From Streptosporangiaceae bacterium (GTDB taxonomy: Bacteria > Actinomycetota > Actinomycetes > Streptosporangiales > Streptosporangiaceae), in NCBI GenBank assembly GCA_030041195.1, contig JASHOI010000718.1, positions 1-9,997 on the forward strand: a stretch of DNA of 9,997 nucleotides, written 5' to 3'. Position numbers and translations under genes: made by a program. Below are positions 1 to 7,551 of this stretch, one piece after another. The notes below the pieces were generated by a model, which saw only the letters and a program-made list of their open reading frames with translations, was not told the origin of the DNA and ran no database searches. Each line of letters starts with the position of its first letter. Position 1 is the stretch's first letter.

Positions 1-8
1 CAGGACAT

Positions 9-167
9 ATGCCTCTCGGCCACGTCATATTCCGGGTGTTGCTCGGCGCCTTGGTGGTGTTGCTGGTAGTGGCCGCTGTCGTGCTGGCCGTGCTGCACCA
101 CACCGGTGAACTGACGGTCGGCCGGAACGTCTGGGGCTCCGTCAAGAAATGGGCCCTGCCGTGGTGA
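9..167 (+). CDS. Small single-pass membrane protein, or the C-terminal end of a longer one
   Basis: The reading frame from ATG at 9 to TGA at 165-167 encodes 52 residues. Residues 6-29 are almost entirely V, L and A and form one confident membrane helix (RVLLGALVVLLVV is its core). A short polar and basic tail ends in KKWALPW. The frame is open to the left edge, so this may be the end of a larger gene. The few bases before the ATG contain only a weak AGGA at too short a spacing, which does not settle the start. It ends 15 bp before the end of glnA, which runs the opposite way. I do not recognise a family. The hydrophobic helix and the plausible basic cytoplasmic tail are the only evidence that it is coding. 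Confidence 0.45.
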   Translation: MPLGHVIFRVLLGALVVLLVVAAVVLAVLHHTGELTVGRNVWGSVKKWALPW

Positions 168-182
168 GATGCCCGGTGGCGT

Positions 183-1607
<1,425 letters not shown>

Positions 1608-1659
1608 CGCTCTCCCTTGGCCGCTTACAGGCTGGCGCCCGCGTCCGGACGCTGCTGGA

Positions 1660-1665
1660 ACGCTA
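1660..1665 (-). promoter_or_regulatory. Possible -10 element of glnA
   Basis: TAGCGT on the minus strand fits the actinobacterial TANNNT pattern and lies 10 bp downstream of the GlnR-type site. No good -35 hexamer is visible at 17-19 bp; that position falls inside the GlnR-type site, as in activator-dependent promoters. It would give an untranslated leader of about 45 bases that includes the AAGGGAG ribosome-binding site. This is a weak call made mainly on position. Confidence 0.3.
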
Positions 1666-1675
1666 GGCGCTCGCG

Positions 1676-1713
1676 ATTTCCGAGCCGTATCCCCGATGTT
1701 TCGCCCATGTTAC
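1676..1713 (-). promoter_or_regulatory. GlnR-type nitrogen regulator binding site upstream of glnA
   Basis: Read on the minus strand, toward glnA, four pentamers are each separated by exactly six bases: GTAAC (1713-1709), GAAAC (1702-1698), GATAC (1691-1687) and GAAAT (1680-1676). The published actinobacterial GlnR consensus is gTnAc-n6-GaAAc repeated twice with the same spacing. The first two elements fit fully; the third and fourth each differ at one conserved base. The site ends 68 bp before the glnA start and just upstream of a possible -10 hexamer, the position expected for GlnR control of glnA. Binding itself is inferred, and so is the direction of control. The site also lies about 70 bp upstream of the divergent RDD gene. 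Confidence 0.75.
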
Positions 1714-1771
1714 GGGCTGCGAAGCGGCCCCAGCTGAAACACCGGGTAGGCCGTCATCACCGGACGGGCGG

Positions 1772-1777
1772 TACCTT
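1772..1777 (+). promoter_or_regulatory. Possible -10 element giving a leaderless RDD transcript
   Basis: TACCTT fits TANNNT and is followed by exactly seven bases before the GTG start at 1785, so transcription would begin at or next to the start codon. A G-run (1779-1783) lies too close to the GTG to be a normal ribosome-binding site. No clear -35 is visible. Confidence 0.35.
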
Positions 1778-1784
1778 TGGGGGC

Positions 1785-2231
1785 GTGGCGGAGCGACAGG
1801 TGGCGGGCAAGCCTGCGGCGGAATCTACGGGCCTGAGCGAGTACCCGGGAGAGCGGTTCGGGCTGCCGCAATCGGGCCCCAGGTCGGTTGCCGGGGTGCT
1901 CAGGCGGCTGGGCGCGCTGATGATCGACTGGGTGATGAGTGCTGTGATCGCCCTGGCCGTGCTCGGCGACAAGAACCAGGCCAGCGTGCAGTACCTGACC
2001 CTCGCGATCTTTGCGGCCGAGATCTTCCTGCTCACCGCGCTGACCGGCTTCACCGTGGGCAAGCGGCTGCTCGGCATCCGGGTGGCCCGGCTGGACGGCC
2101 ATCCGGTCGGCCTGTACCGGTCCCTGATCAGGACGCTCCTGTTCCTGCTGGTGGTGCCCCCGCTGGTGCTGGACGCCGACCTGCGGGGGCTGCACGACCG
2201 CGCGGTCGGCACGATCGTGATCCGGACCTGA
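1785..2231 (+). CDS. RDD-family membrane protein
   Basis: A 148-residue integral membrane protein with about three helices (roughly 44-60, 70-88 and 116-129). The family-defining residues are present: Arg41 and Asp48 in RRLGALMIDW and Asp138 in GLHDRAVGTIV. The segment FTVGKRLLGIRV (89-100) is typical of the RDD domain. The function of these proteins is mostly unknown; some have been linked to ion or solute transport, which I cannot confirm here. The frame is open far upstream only because it is antisense to glnA. The GTG at 1785 is chosen because it gives the usual family length and lies just after a possible -10. A homologue (Rv2219A in M. tuberculosis) sits beside glnA1. It converges on the DUF4191 gene with only 10 bp between stops. 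Confidence 0.88.
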   Translation: MAERQVAGKPAAESTGLSEYPGERFGLPQSGPRSVAGVLRRLGALMIDWVMSAVIALAVLGDKNQASVQYLTLAIFAAEIFLLTALTGFTVGKRLLGIRVARLDGHPVGLYRSLIRTLLFLLVVPPLVLDADLRGLHDRAVGTIVIRT

Positions 2232-2241
2232 GCCCCGCCGG

Positions 2242-2958
2242 TCAGCGGAACTTCGGCCGCGGCGCCTTCGGCATCCGCCCGGTCTTGGGCATCGGGCCCT
2301 TGGGCATCTGCAGCGACTGCGGCAGCGCCTTCAGCCGGTAGTTGAGATCGGCGACCGCCGGGCCCTTGAGGTTGCGCGGCAGCTTCATGATGTGCCGCTG
2401 CAGCTTCCGGATCGGGATCTGCCCCTCCTCGTCGCCAACCTGGATCGTGTAGATCGGCAGTTCGTCGTAGGTGATCCGGGCGACCCGCTTCTTCTCGGCG
2501 GCCAGCAGGGCGGGCAGCCGGCTCGGCGAGCCCTCGCCGACAAGGATCACGCCGGGCCTGCCGACGGACCGGTGCACCACGTCCATGTTCCGGTTGGCCG
2601 CGATCGCGGGCGTCACGGTCCAGTTGCCGCGCATGCTCTGCAGGATGGCCGCGGCGGCGCCCGGCTGACCGGCGAGGGCCGAGAACTGCGCCGACTGGGC
2701 GAACCGCCCGAACAAGATCATCGCCCCGGCGACCCCGGCCAGCACGCCGAGCGGAATGATGAAGTACAGGCCGGTGAGCACCGCGATGATCACGACGATC
2801 GCGATGATCCCGACGCCGGTGCCGACGACGATCGGCAGCGCCTTCGGGTTGGTCTTCCGGATGATCCCGGCAACCATGCGGATCTGCTTGATCCGGCCCA
2901 TCGAAGCCGGATCGGCCGCATCCTTACGCGACGCCGCGCCTGACGCCTTATTCACCAT
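2242..2958 (-). CDS. DUF4191 two-helix membrane protein
   Basis: A 238-residue protein with a basic N-terminus, two adjacent membrane helices (about 41-62 and 65-84) and a long soluble region. The soluble region carries the family hallmark RGNWTVTPAIAANRNMDVVHR at 110-130, followed by GRPGVILVGEG (133-143). The tail (219-238) is rich in Pro and Lys with repeated MPK-like units and is probably flexible and cationic. Its counterpart Rv2219 also follows lipA in M. tuberculosis; no function is established for the family. The ATG at 2958 lacks a ribosome-binding site but follows a TATCCT by seven bases, suggesting a leaderless message. Met20 is an alternative start. A hairpin separates it from lipA upstream, so it may not depend on lipA transcription. 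Confidence 0.9.
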   Translation of the reverse strand: MVNKASGAASRKDAADPASMGRIKQIRMVAGIIRKTNPKALPIVVGTGVGIIAIVVIIAVLTGLYFIIPLGVLAGVAGAMILFGRFAQSAQFSALAGQPGAAAAILQSMRGNWTVTPAIAANRNMDVVHRSVGRPGVILVGEGSPSRLPALLAAEKKRVARITYDELPIYTIQVGDEEGQIPIRKLQRHIMKLPRNLKGPAVADLNYRLKALPQSLQMPKGPMPKTGRMPKAPRPKFR

Positions 2959-2965
2959 GGTGGTG

Positions 2966-2971
2966 AGGATA
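2966..2971 (-). promoter_or_regulatory. Possible -10 element giving a leaderless DUF4191 transcript
   Basis: TATCCT on the minus strand fits TANNNT and lies seven bases before the ATG at 2958. A partial -35 match, TTCGTC (2995-2990), lies 18 bases upstream, inside the loop of the hairpin at 2983-3003. No ribosome-binding site is seen, in keeping with a leaderless transcript. Confidence 0.38.
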
Positions 2972-2982
2972 CTGTGCCCGCC

Positions 2983-3003
2983 CCGGGGGGACGAACCCCC
3001 CGG
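2983..3003 (-). terminator. Strong hairpin after lipA, probable terminator
   Basis: CCGGGGGG (2983-2990) and CCCCCCGG (2996-3003) are a perfect 8-bp inverted repeat with a five-base loop. The loop reads TTCGT on the minus strand, containing the stabilising TTCG sequence. It begins five bases after the lipA stop codon. There is no T-run after it, which is common for actinobacterial terminators. It also lies 24 bp upstream of the DUF4191 start, so it could act as an attenuator or overlap that promoter. Confidence 0.6.
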
Positions 3004-3008
3004 ACCGG

Positions 3009-3938
3009 CTACACCGGTGCCTGGCGGTCAACCGCCTGCCGGTACAGCCGGCCCGCGCGGTAGGACGAGCGCACCAGCGGCCCGGCCATCACCCCGGCGA
3101 AGCCGAGCTGCCTCGCCTCCTCGCCCAGCTCGTCGAACTCCTCGGGCGGCACCCAGCGGTCGATCGGGTGATGCCGCAGCGACGGCCGCAGGTACTGGGT
3201 GATCGTGAGCAGGTCGCAGCCGGCCGCCCGCAGGTCGGTCATTGCCGCGCTGATCTCGGCGCGCTCTTCGCCCATGCCGAGGATCAGGTTGGACTTCGTG
3301 ATCAGCCCGGCGTCGCGGGCCCGGCTCAGCACCTCGAGGGACCGGTCGTAGCGGAATCCCGGCCGGATCCGCCGGAAGATCCGCGGCACGGTCTCGATGT
3401 TGTGCGCCAGCACCTCGGGCCGGGCGGCGAACACCACGCCGAGCTGTTCCGGGTCCGCGTTGAAGTCCGGTATCAGCAGCTCCACCCCGCATCCGGGCAC
3501 CGCGGCATGGATCTCGCGGCAGGTCTGGCCGTACAGCCAGGCGCCGCCGTCGGGCAGGTCGTCCCTGGCCACGCCCGTGACGGTGGCGTAGCGCAGCCCC
3601 ATCGCCGCCACCGACTCGGCGACCCGCCGCGGCTCGTCGGTGTCCAGCGGCTCCGGCCTGCCGGTGGCGATCTGGCAGAAGTCACACCGCCTGGTGCACT
3701 GGTCGCCGCCGATCAGGAACGTCGCCTCGCGGTCCTCCCAGCACTCGAAGATGTTGGGGCAGCCCGCCTCCTCGCAGACCGTGTGCAGGCCCTCGGTCCG
3801 CACCAGCTGTTTCAGCGCGGTGTACTCGGGCCCGGTGCGCAGCCGGGTCTTGATCCACGGGGGTTTGCGTTCGATCGGCGTCTGGCTGTTGCGCGCCTCG
3901 AGCCGCAGCATCCGGCGCCCTTCGGGTGCGAGTACCAC
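3009..3938 (-). CDS. lipA: Lipoyl synthase (radical SAM)
   Basis: This enzyme inserts two sulfurs into protein-bound octanoyl groups to make lipoyl cofactors, using S-adenosylmethionine and two 4Fe-4S clusters. The auxiliary (sulfur donor) cluster cysteines are 55, 60 and 66 in [12 protein letters not shown], with the serine ligand in the C-terminal RSSYRAG (290-296). The radical SAM cluster motif is CTRRCDFC (Cys81, 85, 88). [15 protein letters not shown] (119-133) and ELLIPDFN (153-160) are typical of the family. The 309 residues are full length and very like mycobacterial LipA. The start is GTG at 3938, which fits the conserved N-terminal [12 protein letters not shown]. It is preceded by GGGAG at very short spacing and by a TAGGGT six bases away. 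It lies 39 bp downstream of the alpha/beta hydrolase on the same strand. Confidence 0.98.
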   Translation of the reverse strand: MVLAPEGRRMLRLEARNSQTPIERKPPWIKTRLRTGPEYTALKQLVRTEGLHTVCEEAGCPNIFECWEDREATFLIGGDQCTRRCDFCQIATGRPEPLDTDEPRRVAESVAAMGLRYATVTGVARDDLPDGGAWLYGQTCREIHAAVPGCGVELLIPDFNADPEQLGVVFAARPEVLAHNIETVPRIFRRIRPGFRYDRSLEVLSRARDAGLITKSNLILGMGEERAEISAAMTDLRAAGCDLLTITQYLRPSLRHHPIDRWVPPEEFDELGEEARQLGFAGVMAGPLVRSSYRAGRLYRQAVDRQAPV

Positions 3939-3944
3939 GCTCCC

Positions 3945-3950
3945 ACCCTA
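3945..3950 (-). promoter_or_regulatory. Possible -10 element of lipA
   Basis: TAGGGT on the minus strand fits TANNNT and lies six bases before the GTG start of lipA, which would put the transcript start at the initiation codon. The region is G-rich and also holds a crowded GGGAG, so a conventional start cannot be excluded. No clear -35 is visible. Confidence 0.3.
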
Positions 3951-3977
3951 CGTCCAGCCGTGATCAGACCGGTGCGG

Positions 3978-4889
3978 TCAGCCGGCCGGCCCCGCCTTGT
4001 CCCGCAGGAACGCACCGGCCTGGTCGGTCGCTTCCGTTGCCTCGGGCGTGCCCAGCATCCCCGGGTAGACGTGCGGCAGCCCCTCGCCGGCCTGCACGGT
4101 GACGTCCACGCCGGCGGCCGCGGCCGACTTGGCCAGCTCCTCGGCATCGCTGAGCAGCAGCTCGGCGGTCCCGACCTGGATCAGCAGCGGCGGCAGCCCG
4201 TCCAGCCGCGCGAACAGCGGCGACGCCAGCGGGTTGCCCGGATCGGCGCCGGCCAGGTAGGCGGCGGCGAGCCGCCGGAGCGTGTCCGGGACGAAGATCG
4301 GGTCCTCGTCGGCACGCTCGGTCATCGAGGCGCCGGAGCCGCTCAGGTCCGTCCACGGCGACATCAGCACGGCGGCGGCGGGCAGGTCCTCTGCGCCGTC
4401 CCGGAGCACCGTCATCATGGCCACGGCCAGGCCGCCGCCGGCCGAGTCACCGGCGACCGCAACCGCGGACGCGTCCAGCCTCTGCGCGGTGCGCAGCCAG
4501 CGCCACACGGCGAGCGCGTCATCGACCGCCGCCGGGAACGGGTGCTCCGGCGCGAGCCGGTACTCCGGCAGCAGCACCCGCCTGCCGCTGGCCCGGCCGA
4601 GCCGCGCCGCCAGCTCCGCGTGGCTGCGGAACGACCCGATCTGGTAGCCCCCGCCGTGCAGGTACAGCAGCACCCGGCCGGGGTCGGCCCCGGGAACCGC
4701 GATCCAGGCTGCCGGGACCCCTCCGGCGTCCACCTCCGTGACCGCGGCGTCGCCCGGCAGCGGGTACTGGTCGCCCCTGGCGTCGAACGCTGCCCGGTTC
4801 TCCGCCAGCGTCGGGGCAGGCTGGCCCGCCGCGGTCGCACGCAGCGCGCGAAGGGTGGCGATCTTCTCCTGCATCTGTCGGCTCGGCAT
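3978..4889 (-). CDS. Alpha/beta hydrolase, hormone-sensitive lipase-like esterase
   Basis: A 303-residue esterase of the HSL (alpha/beta hydrolase fold 3) family. The oxyanion-hole motif is YLHGGGY (76-82). The nucleophile is Ser149 in GDSAGG, and the catalytic His is probably His273 in GLPHVYPG. The conserved YRLAPEHPFPA (110-120) is also present. The acid residue is likely Glu243 in VGTAELLLSDAEELA, where many relatives have Asp. Such enzymes cleave short acyl esters; the substrate cannot be read from the sequence. There is no signal peptide, so it is probably cytoplasmic. The much longer open frame upstream is antisense to hisS and should be ignored. The ATG at 4889 lacks a ribosome-binding site, and Met6 (4874) is an alternative. 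It diverges from hisS across 102 bp and may be co-transcribed with lipA. Confidence 0.93.
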   Translation of the reverse strand: MPSRQMQEKIATLRALRATAAGQPAPTLAENRAAFDARGDQYPLPGDAAVTEVDAGGVPAAWIAVPGADPGRVLLYLHGGGYQIGSFRSHAELAARLGRASGRRVLLPEYRLAPEHPFPAAVDDALAVWRWLRTAQRLDASAVAVAGDSAGGGLAVAMMTVLRDGAEDLPAAAVLMSPWTDLSGSGASMTERADEDPIFVPDTLRRLAAAYLAGADPGNPLASPLFARLDGLPPLLIQVGTAELLLSDAEELAKSAAAAGVDVTVQAGEGLPHVYPGMLGTPEATEATDQAGAFLRDKAGPAG

Positions 4890-4991
4890 GCGGGCGTCAA
4901 CAGCCGTCCCGGACCGGTTATGCCGCAATCCGCCGCTTGCCGCAGCCTCACCTTCGGGTCGATGTGACGCGGAGGGCCGGCATCCGGAAGC

Positions 4992-6335
4992 ATGGGAGGC
5001 ATGGCAACGCAGTTTGACCCAGCATCGGGGACGCGCGACTTTCTCGCCGATGAGGTGGAGCAGCGGGAGCGCGCGTTCGACACGATCCGCTCGGTGTTCA
5101 CCAGCTACGGGTTCGAGCCGCTGCAGACCCCGGCGTTCGAGCGCCTTGACGTCCTGCTCGGCAAGTACGGGGACGACGGCGACAAGCTGATCTTCAAGAT
5201 CCTGCGCCGCGGCGAGCATGAGGCATCCGGCGAGGCGGACCTGGCGCTGCGCTACGACATGACCGTGCCGCTGGCCCGGGTGGCCGCCGCCTACGGGAGC
5301 CAGCTGCCGACCCCGTACAAGCGCTACACGATCGGGCCGGTGTGGCGGGCCGACCGTCCGGGCAAGGGCAGGTTCCGCGAGTTCGTGCAGTGCGACCTGG
5401 ACACGCTGGGCTCCACGTCGGTGCTGGCCGACGCCGAGGCGCTGTGCGCGCAGCACGACGCTCTCGCCGCGCTGGGCCTCCCCGATTTCACCATCCAGCT
5501 GAACTCCCGCCGGGTGCTGGCCGGCCTGCTGGAGGCGTTCGGCGTGCCGGACGAGCTCGGCCCCGGCGTGCTCATCACCCTGGACAAGCTGGACAAGCTG
5601 CCCCCGGACGCGGTCATCGCCGAGCTCACCGGGCGCGGCCTGGCCGAGGGCACCGCCGGAGATCTGGTCGCCGCGATGACAGCGCCGGACGCGACCGAAC
5701 GGATCCGGGCCGCGCTGAAGCCGAGCGACGAAGGCTCGGCCGGCCTTGACGAGGTGGACAGCGTGCTGTCCCTGGTGTCGCTCCAGGTCCCGGCGGGGCG
5801 GGTCGTGTTCACGCCGCGCCTGGTGCGCGGCCTGAGCTACTACACCGGGCCGATCTGGGAGGTGGTCGCGCCCGGCGGCGCCGGGTCGATCGGCTCGGGC
5901 GGGCGCTACGACCACCTGATCGAGCAGCTCGGCGGCCCGGACACGCCCGCCACCGGCAGCTCGCTCGGCGTGGAGCGGTTCCTGTCGCTGCTGCCGGACG
6001 ACGGCGCGGGCCAGCGCGGCCGCCTCGACGTGGCGGTCACGGTCATGGGCGATGAGCTCTCCGCGGCGTCGTTTGACTTCGCCGCGGCCGCGCGCGCCGC
6101 CGGGCTGCGGGCCAGCGTCTACCTCGGCTCATCCGGCAAGCTCGGCAGGCAGCTGCGGTGGGCCAGCGATCAGGGCGCCCGCTGGTGCCTGATCTACGGC
6201 AGGGCCGAAGCCGACGTGGGCACGGTAACCGTCCGCGACCTGCGCAGCGGCGAGCAGGCCGCGGTGCCGGTCGGCGACCTCGGCGACGATCTGCGGTCGC
6301 GCGCCGCCGCCGATCCGGCAGCAGGCAGCCGATGA
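4992..6335 (+). CDS. hisS: Histidyl-tRNA synthetase, eukaryote/Bacteroidetes-like type
   Basis: A class II synthetase that charges tRNA-His with histidine. ALRYDMTVPLAR (85-96) and the motif 2 region RYTIGPVWRADRPGKGRFREF (111-131) are intact. The histidine-binding RGLSYYTG (279-286) carries Ser282 where Asp is usual, followed by SGGRYDHL (302-309). Motif 3 is GSSLGVERF (322-330). An anticodon-binding domain covers about 344-432, so this is a true synthetase and not the HisZ regulatory paralogue. KYGDDGDKLIFKILRRGE (58-75) and REFVQCD (129-135) resemble eukaryotic and Bacteroidetes enzymes. Actinobacteria normally carry another hisS elsewhere, so this may be a second or a replacing copy. ATG 5001 is an alternative start; both ATGs have purine-rich sequence too close before them. 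It overlaps the next gene by ATGA. Confidence 0.93.
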   Translation: MGGMATQFDPASGTRDFLADEVEQRERAFDTIRSVFTSYGFEPLQTPAFERLDVLLGKYGDDGDKLIFKILRRGEHEASGEADLALRYDMTVPLARVAAAYGSQLPTPYKRYTIGPVWRADRPGKGRFREFVQCDLDTLGSTSVLADAEALCAQHDALAALGLPDFTIQLNSRRVLAGLLEAFGVPDELGPGVLITLDKLDKLPPDAVIAELTGRGLAEGTAGDLVAAMTAPDATERIRAALKPSDEGSAGLDEVDSVLSLVSLQVPAGRVVFTPRLVRGLSYYTGPIWEVVAPGGAGSIGSGGRYDHLIEQLGGPDTPATGSSLGVERFLSLLPDDGAGQRGRLDVAVTVMGDELSAASFDFAAAARAAGLRASVYLGSSGKLGRQLRWASDQGARWCLIYGRAEADVGTVTVRDLRSGEQAAVPVGDLGDDLRSRAAADPAAGSR

Positions 6336-6817
6336 CCGCCGGCAACTTCACCGACCAGGACACCTGGTTCGCACAGCTCCCCGGGGTGGTGGTGTCCGCC
6401 GGGGCGCTGATCACCGACCCGGGCGGGGAGGTGCTGCTGGTCAAGCCCAACTACCGGGATCACTGGACGCTGCCCGGCGGCATCTGCGAGCACGGCGAGC
6501 CGCCGCACGCCGGATGCGCCAGGGAAGCCGCCGAGGAACTCGGCCTGAACGTGCCGATCGGCGCGCTGCTGGTCATCGACTGGTCCCAGCCATACGGCGA
6601 GCAGGCCCGCCCGATCATGCACTTCGTCTTCGACTGCGGAACGCTCGGCAACGGTGACGGCATCGTGCTGCAGGCCGAGGAACTCGACGAGTTTCGGTTC
6701 GTCCCGCCGGGCGAGGTAACGGACTACCTGGCGCCGTACGGCGTGCGCCGGGTGCAGGCAGCGCTCGGCGCGCGCGCCGCCGGCGCCGCCGTCTACTACC
6801 CGACGCTGGTCAGCTGA
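6332..6817 (+). CDS. NUDIX hydrolase
   Basis: A 161-residue hydrolase of nucleoside diphosphates linked to another group. The Nudix box is complete: Gly50, Glu56, then REAAEELGL at 64-72, matching GX5EX7REUXEEXGU, with Glu68 and Glu69 as metal ligands. It is preceded by WTLPGG (45-50). The rest is a typical single Nudix fold (about 18-145), and no extra domain identifies the substrate. The start codon overlaps the hisS stop (ATGA at 6332-6335), so translation is almost certainly coupled to hisS and both share a message. Its last eight bases overlap the end of the converging lipB gene. The family is broad: sanitation of oxidised nucleotides, dinucleoside polyphosphates, ADP-ribose and sugar nucleotides are all possible. 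Confidence 0.93.
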   Translation: MTAGNFTDQDTWFAQLPGVVVSAGALITDPGGEVLLVKPNYRDHWTLPGGICEHGEPPHAGCAREAAEELGLNVPIGALLVIDWSQPYGEQARPIMHFVFDCGTLGNGDGIVLQAEELDEFRFVPPGEVTDYLAPYGVRRVQAALGARAAGAAVYYPTLVS

Positions 6818-7517
6818 CCGCGACGGCGGGGCGGAGCGCGGCGGTTCCCTCGACGGTGCGCCAGGCCGCGGCGCCGAGCACATCGGCGAGGTGGCGTTCG
6901 ACCACGTCGACGGCGTCGGCGACGGTGATCGCCCGCCCGGCCTCCGCCGACAGCGTGGTCACCGACGCGTCCGAGATCCCGCACGGCACGATGCGGTCAA
7001 ACCAGGACAGGTCGCAGTCGCAGTTCAGCGCGAAGCCGTGCATGGTCACGCCGCGGGACACCCGGATGCCGATCGCGCCGACCTTCCGGTCCTGGCTCCC
7101 GCCCGACCCGCAGAACCAGACCCCACTGCGCCCGGCGACGCGTTCTGTCTGAACCCCGAACTCGGCGCAGGTGCGGATCAGTGCCTCCTCGATGGTGCGC
7201 ACGTAACTGATCACGTCGATCGGCTCGCCGAGTTTGACGATCGGGTACCCGACGAGCTGCCCGGGACCGTGCCAGGTGATCTTGCCGCCGCGGTCGACGT
7301 CGATCACCGGGGCGCCCGGGTCCCCGGCCGGCCGGTCGAGCAGCTCGGTCCGCTTGCCCGCGGTATAGACCGCCGGGTGCTCGAGCAGCAGGCAGCAATC
7401 CGGGATTTCGCCGCGTACCCGCCGCTCGTGCAGGTCCCGCTGCAGATCCCAGGCCTGCCGGTAATCAATGGCGTCGGCACCGAAGCCGGCCCGGGCGAAG
7501 ATCAGCTCGCGCTCCAT
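6810..7517 (-). CDS. lipB: Octanoyl-[acyl carrier protein]:protein N-octanoyltransferase
   Basis: LipB moves octanoate from acyl carrier protein onto the lipoyl-domain lysine of E2 and related subunits, the step before LipA. The 235 residues are full length. Landmarks are the substrate-pocket [17 protein letters not shown] (76-92), Lys145 in KVGAIGI, HGFALN (160-165) and Cys179 in IVPCGI. The Lys and Cys form the catalytic dyad known from mycobacterial LipB (Lys142, Cys176). The frame is open for 23 more codons upstream, but ATG 7517 gives the conserved N-terminus and follows a TAAGCT by seven bases. Unlike in mycobacteria, lipA is not adjacent: three genes and about 2.9 kb lie between. Its stop codon is nested in a palindrome shared with the NUDIX stop. 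Confidence 0.96.
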   Translation of the reverse strand: MERELIFARAGFGADAIDYRQAWDLQRDLHERRVRGEIPDCCLLLEHPAVYTAGKRTELLDRPAGDPGAPVIDVDRGGKITWHGPGQLVGYPIVKLGEPIDVISYVRTIEEALIRTCAEFGVQTERVAGRSGVWFCGSGGSQDRKVGAIGIRVSRGVTMHGFALNCDCDLSWFDRIVPCGISDASVTTLSAEAGRAITVADAVDVVERHLADVLGAAAWRTVEGTAALRPAVAVS

Positions 7518-7524
7518 GCGCACC

Positions 7525-7530
7525 AGCTTA
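7525..7530 (-). promoter_or_regulatory. Possible -10 element giving a leaderless lipB transcript
   Basis: TAAGCT on the minus strand fits TANNNT and lies exactly seven bases before the ATG at 7517. No ribosome-binding site is visible; only a weak GGTG lies between. A convincing -35 was not found. Confidence 0.37.
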
Positions 7531-7551
7531 CGGTCCCGATCCGCACGGCCC

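Noticed and set aside
3168..4967. A 599-codon open frame on the + strand across lipA and the esterase
   Set aside because: It is antisense to two clearly recognised genes, its product is low-complexity Arg/Gly/Val/Gln-rich sequence without any domain, and long antisense frames are usual in high-GC DNA.
4890..4991. A T-box or other riboswitch leader before hisS
   Set aside because: The gap is only 102 bp, with no terminator-like helix and no T-box sequence.
4890..5915. Upstream extension of the esterase frame, antisense to hisS
   Set aside because: The extension has the composition of an antisense shadow, and the esterase has its normal length from 4889.
4992..6335. HisZ (ATP phosphoribosyltransferase regulatory subunit) instead of HisRS
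   Set aside because: The motif 2 arginines, the motif 3 region and a C-terminal anticodon-binding domain are all present, and no histidine biosynthesis genes adjoin.
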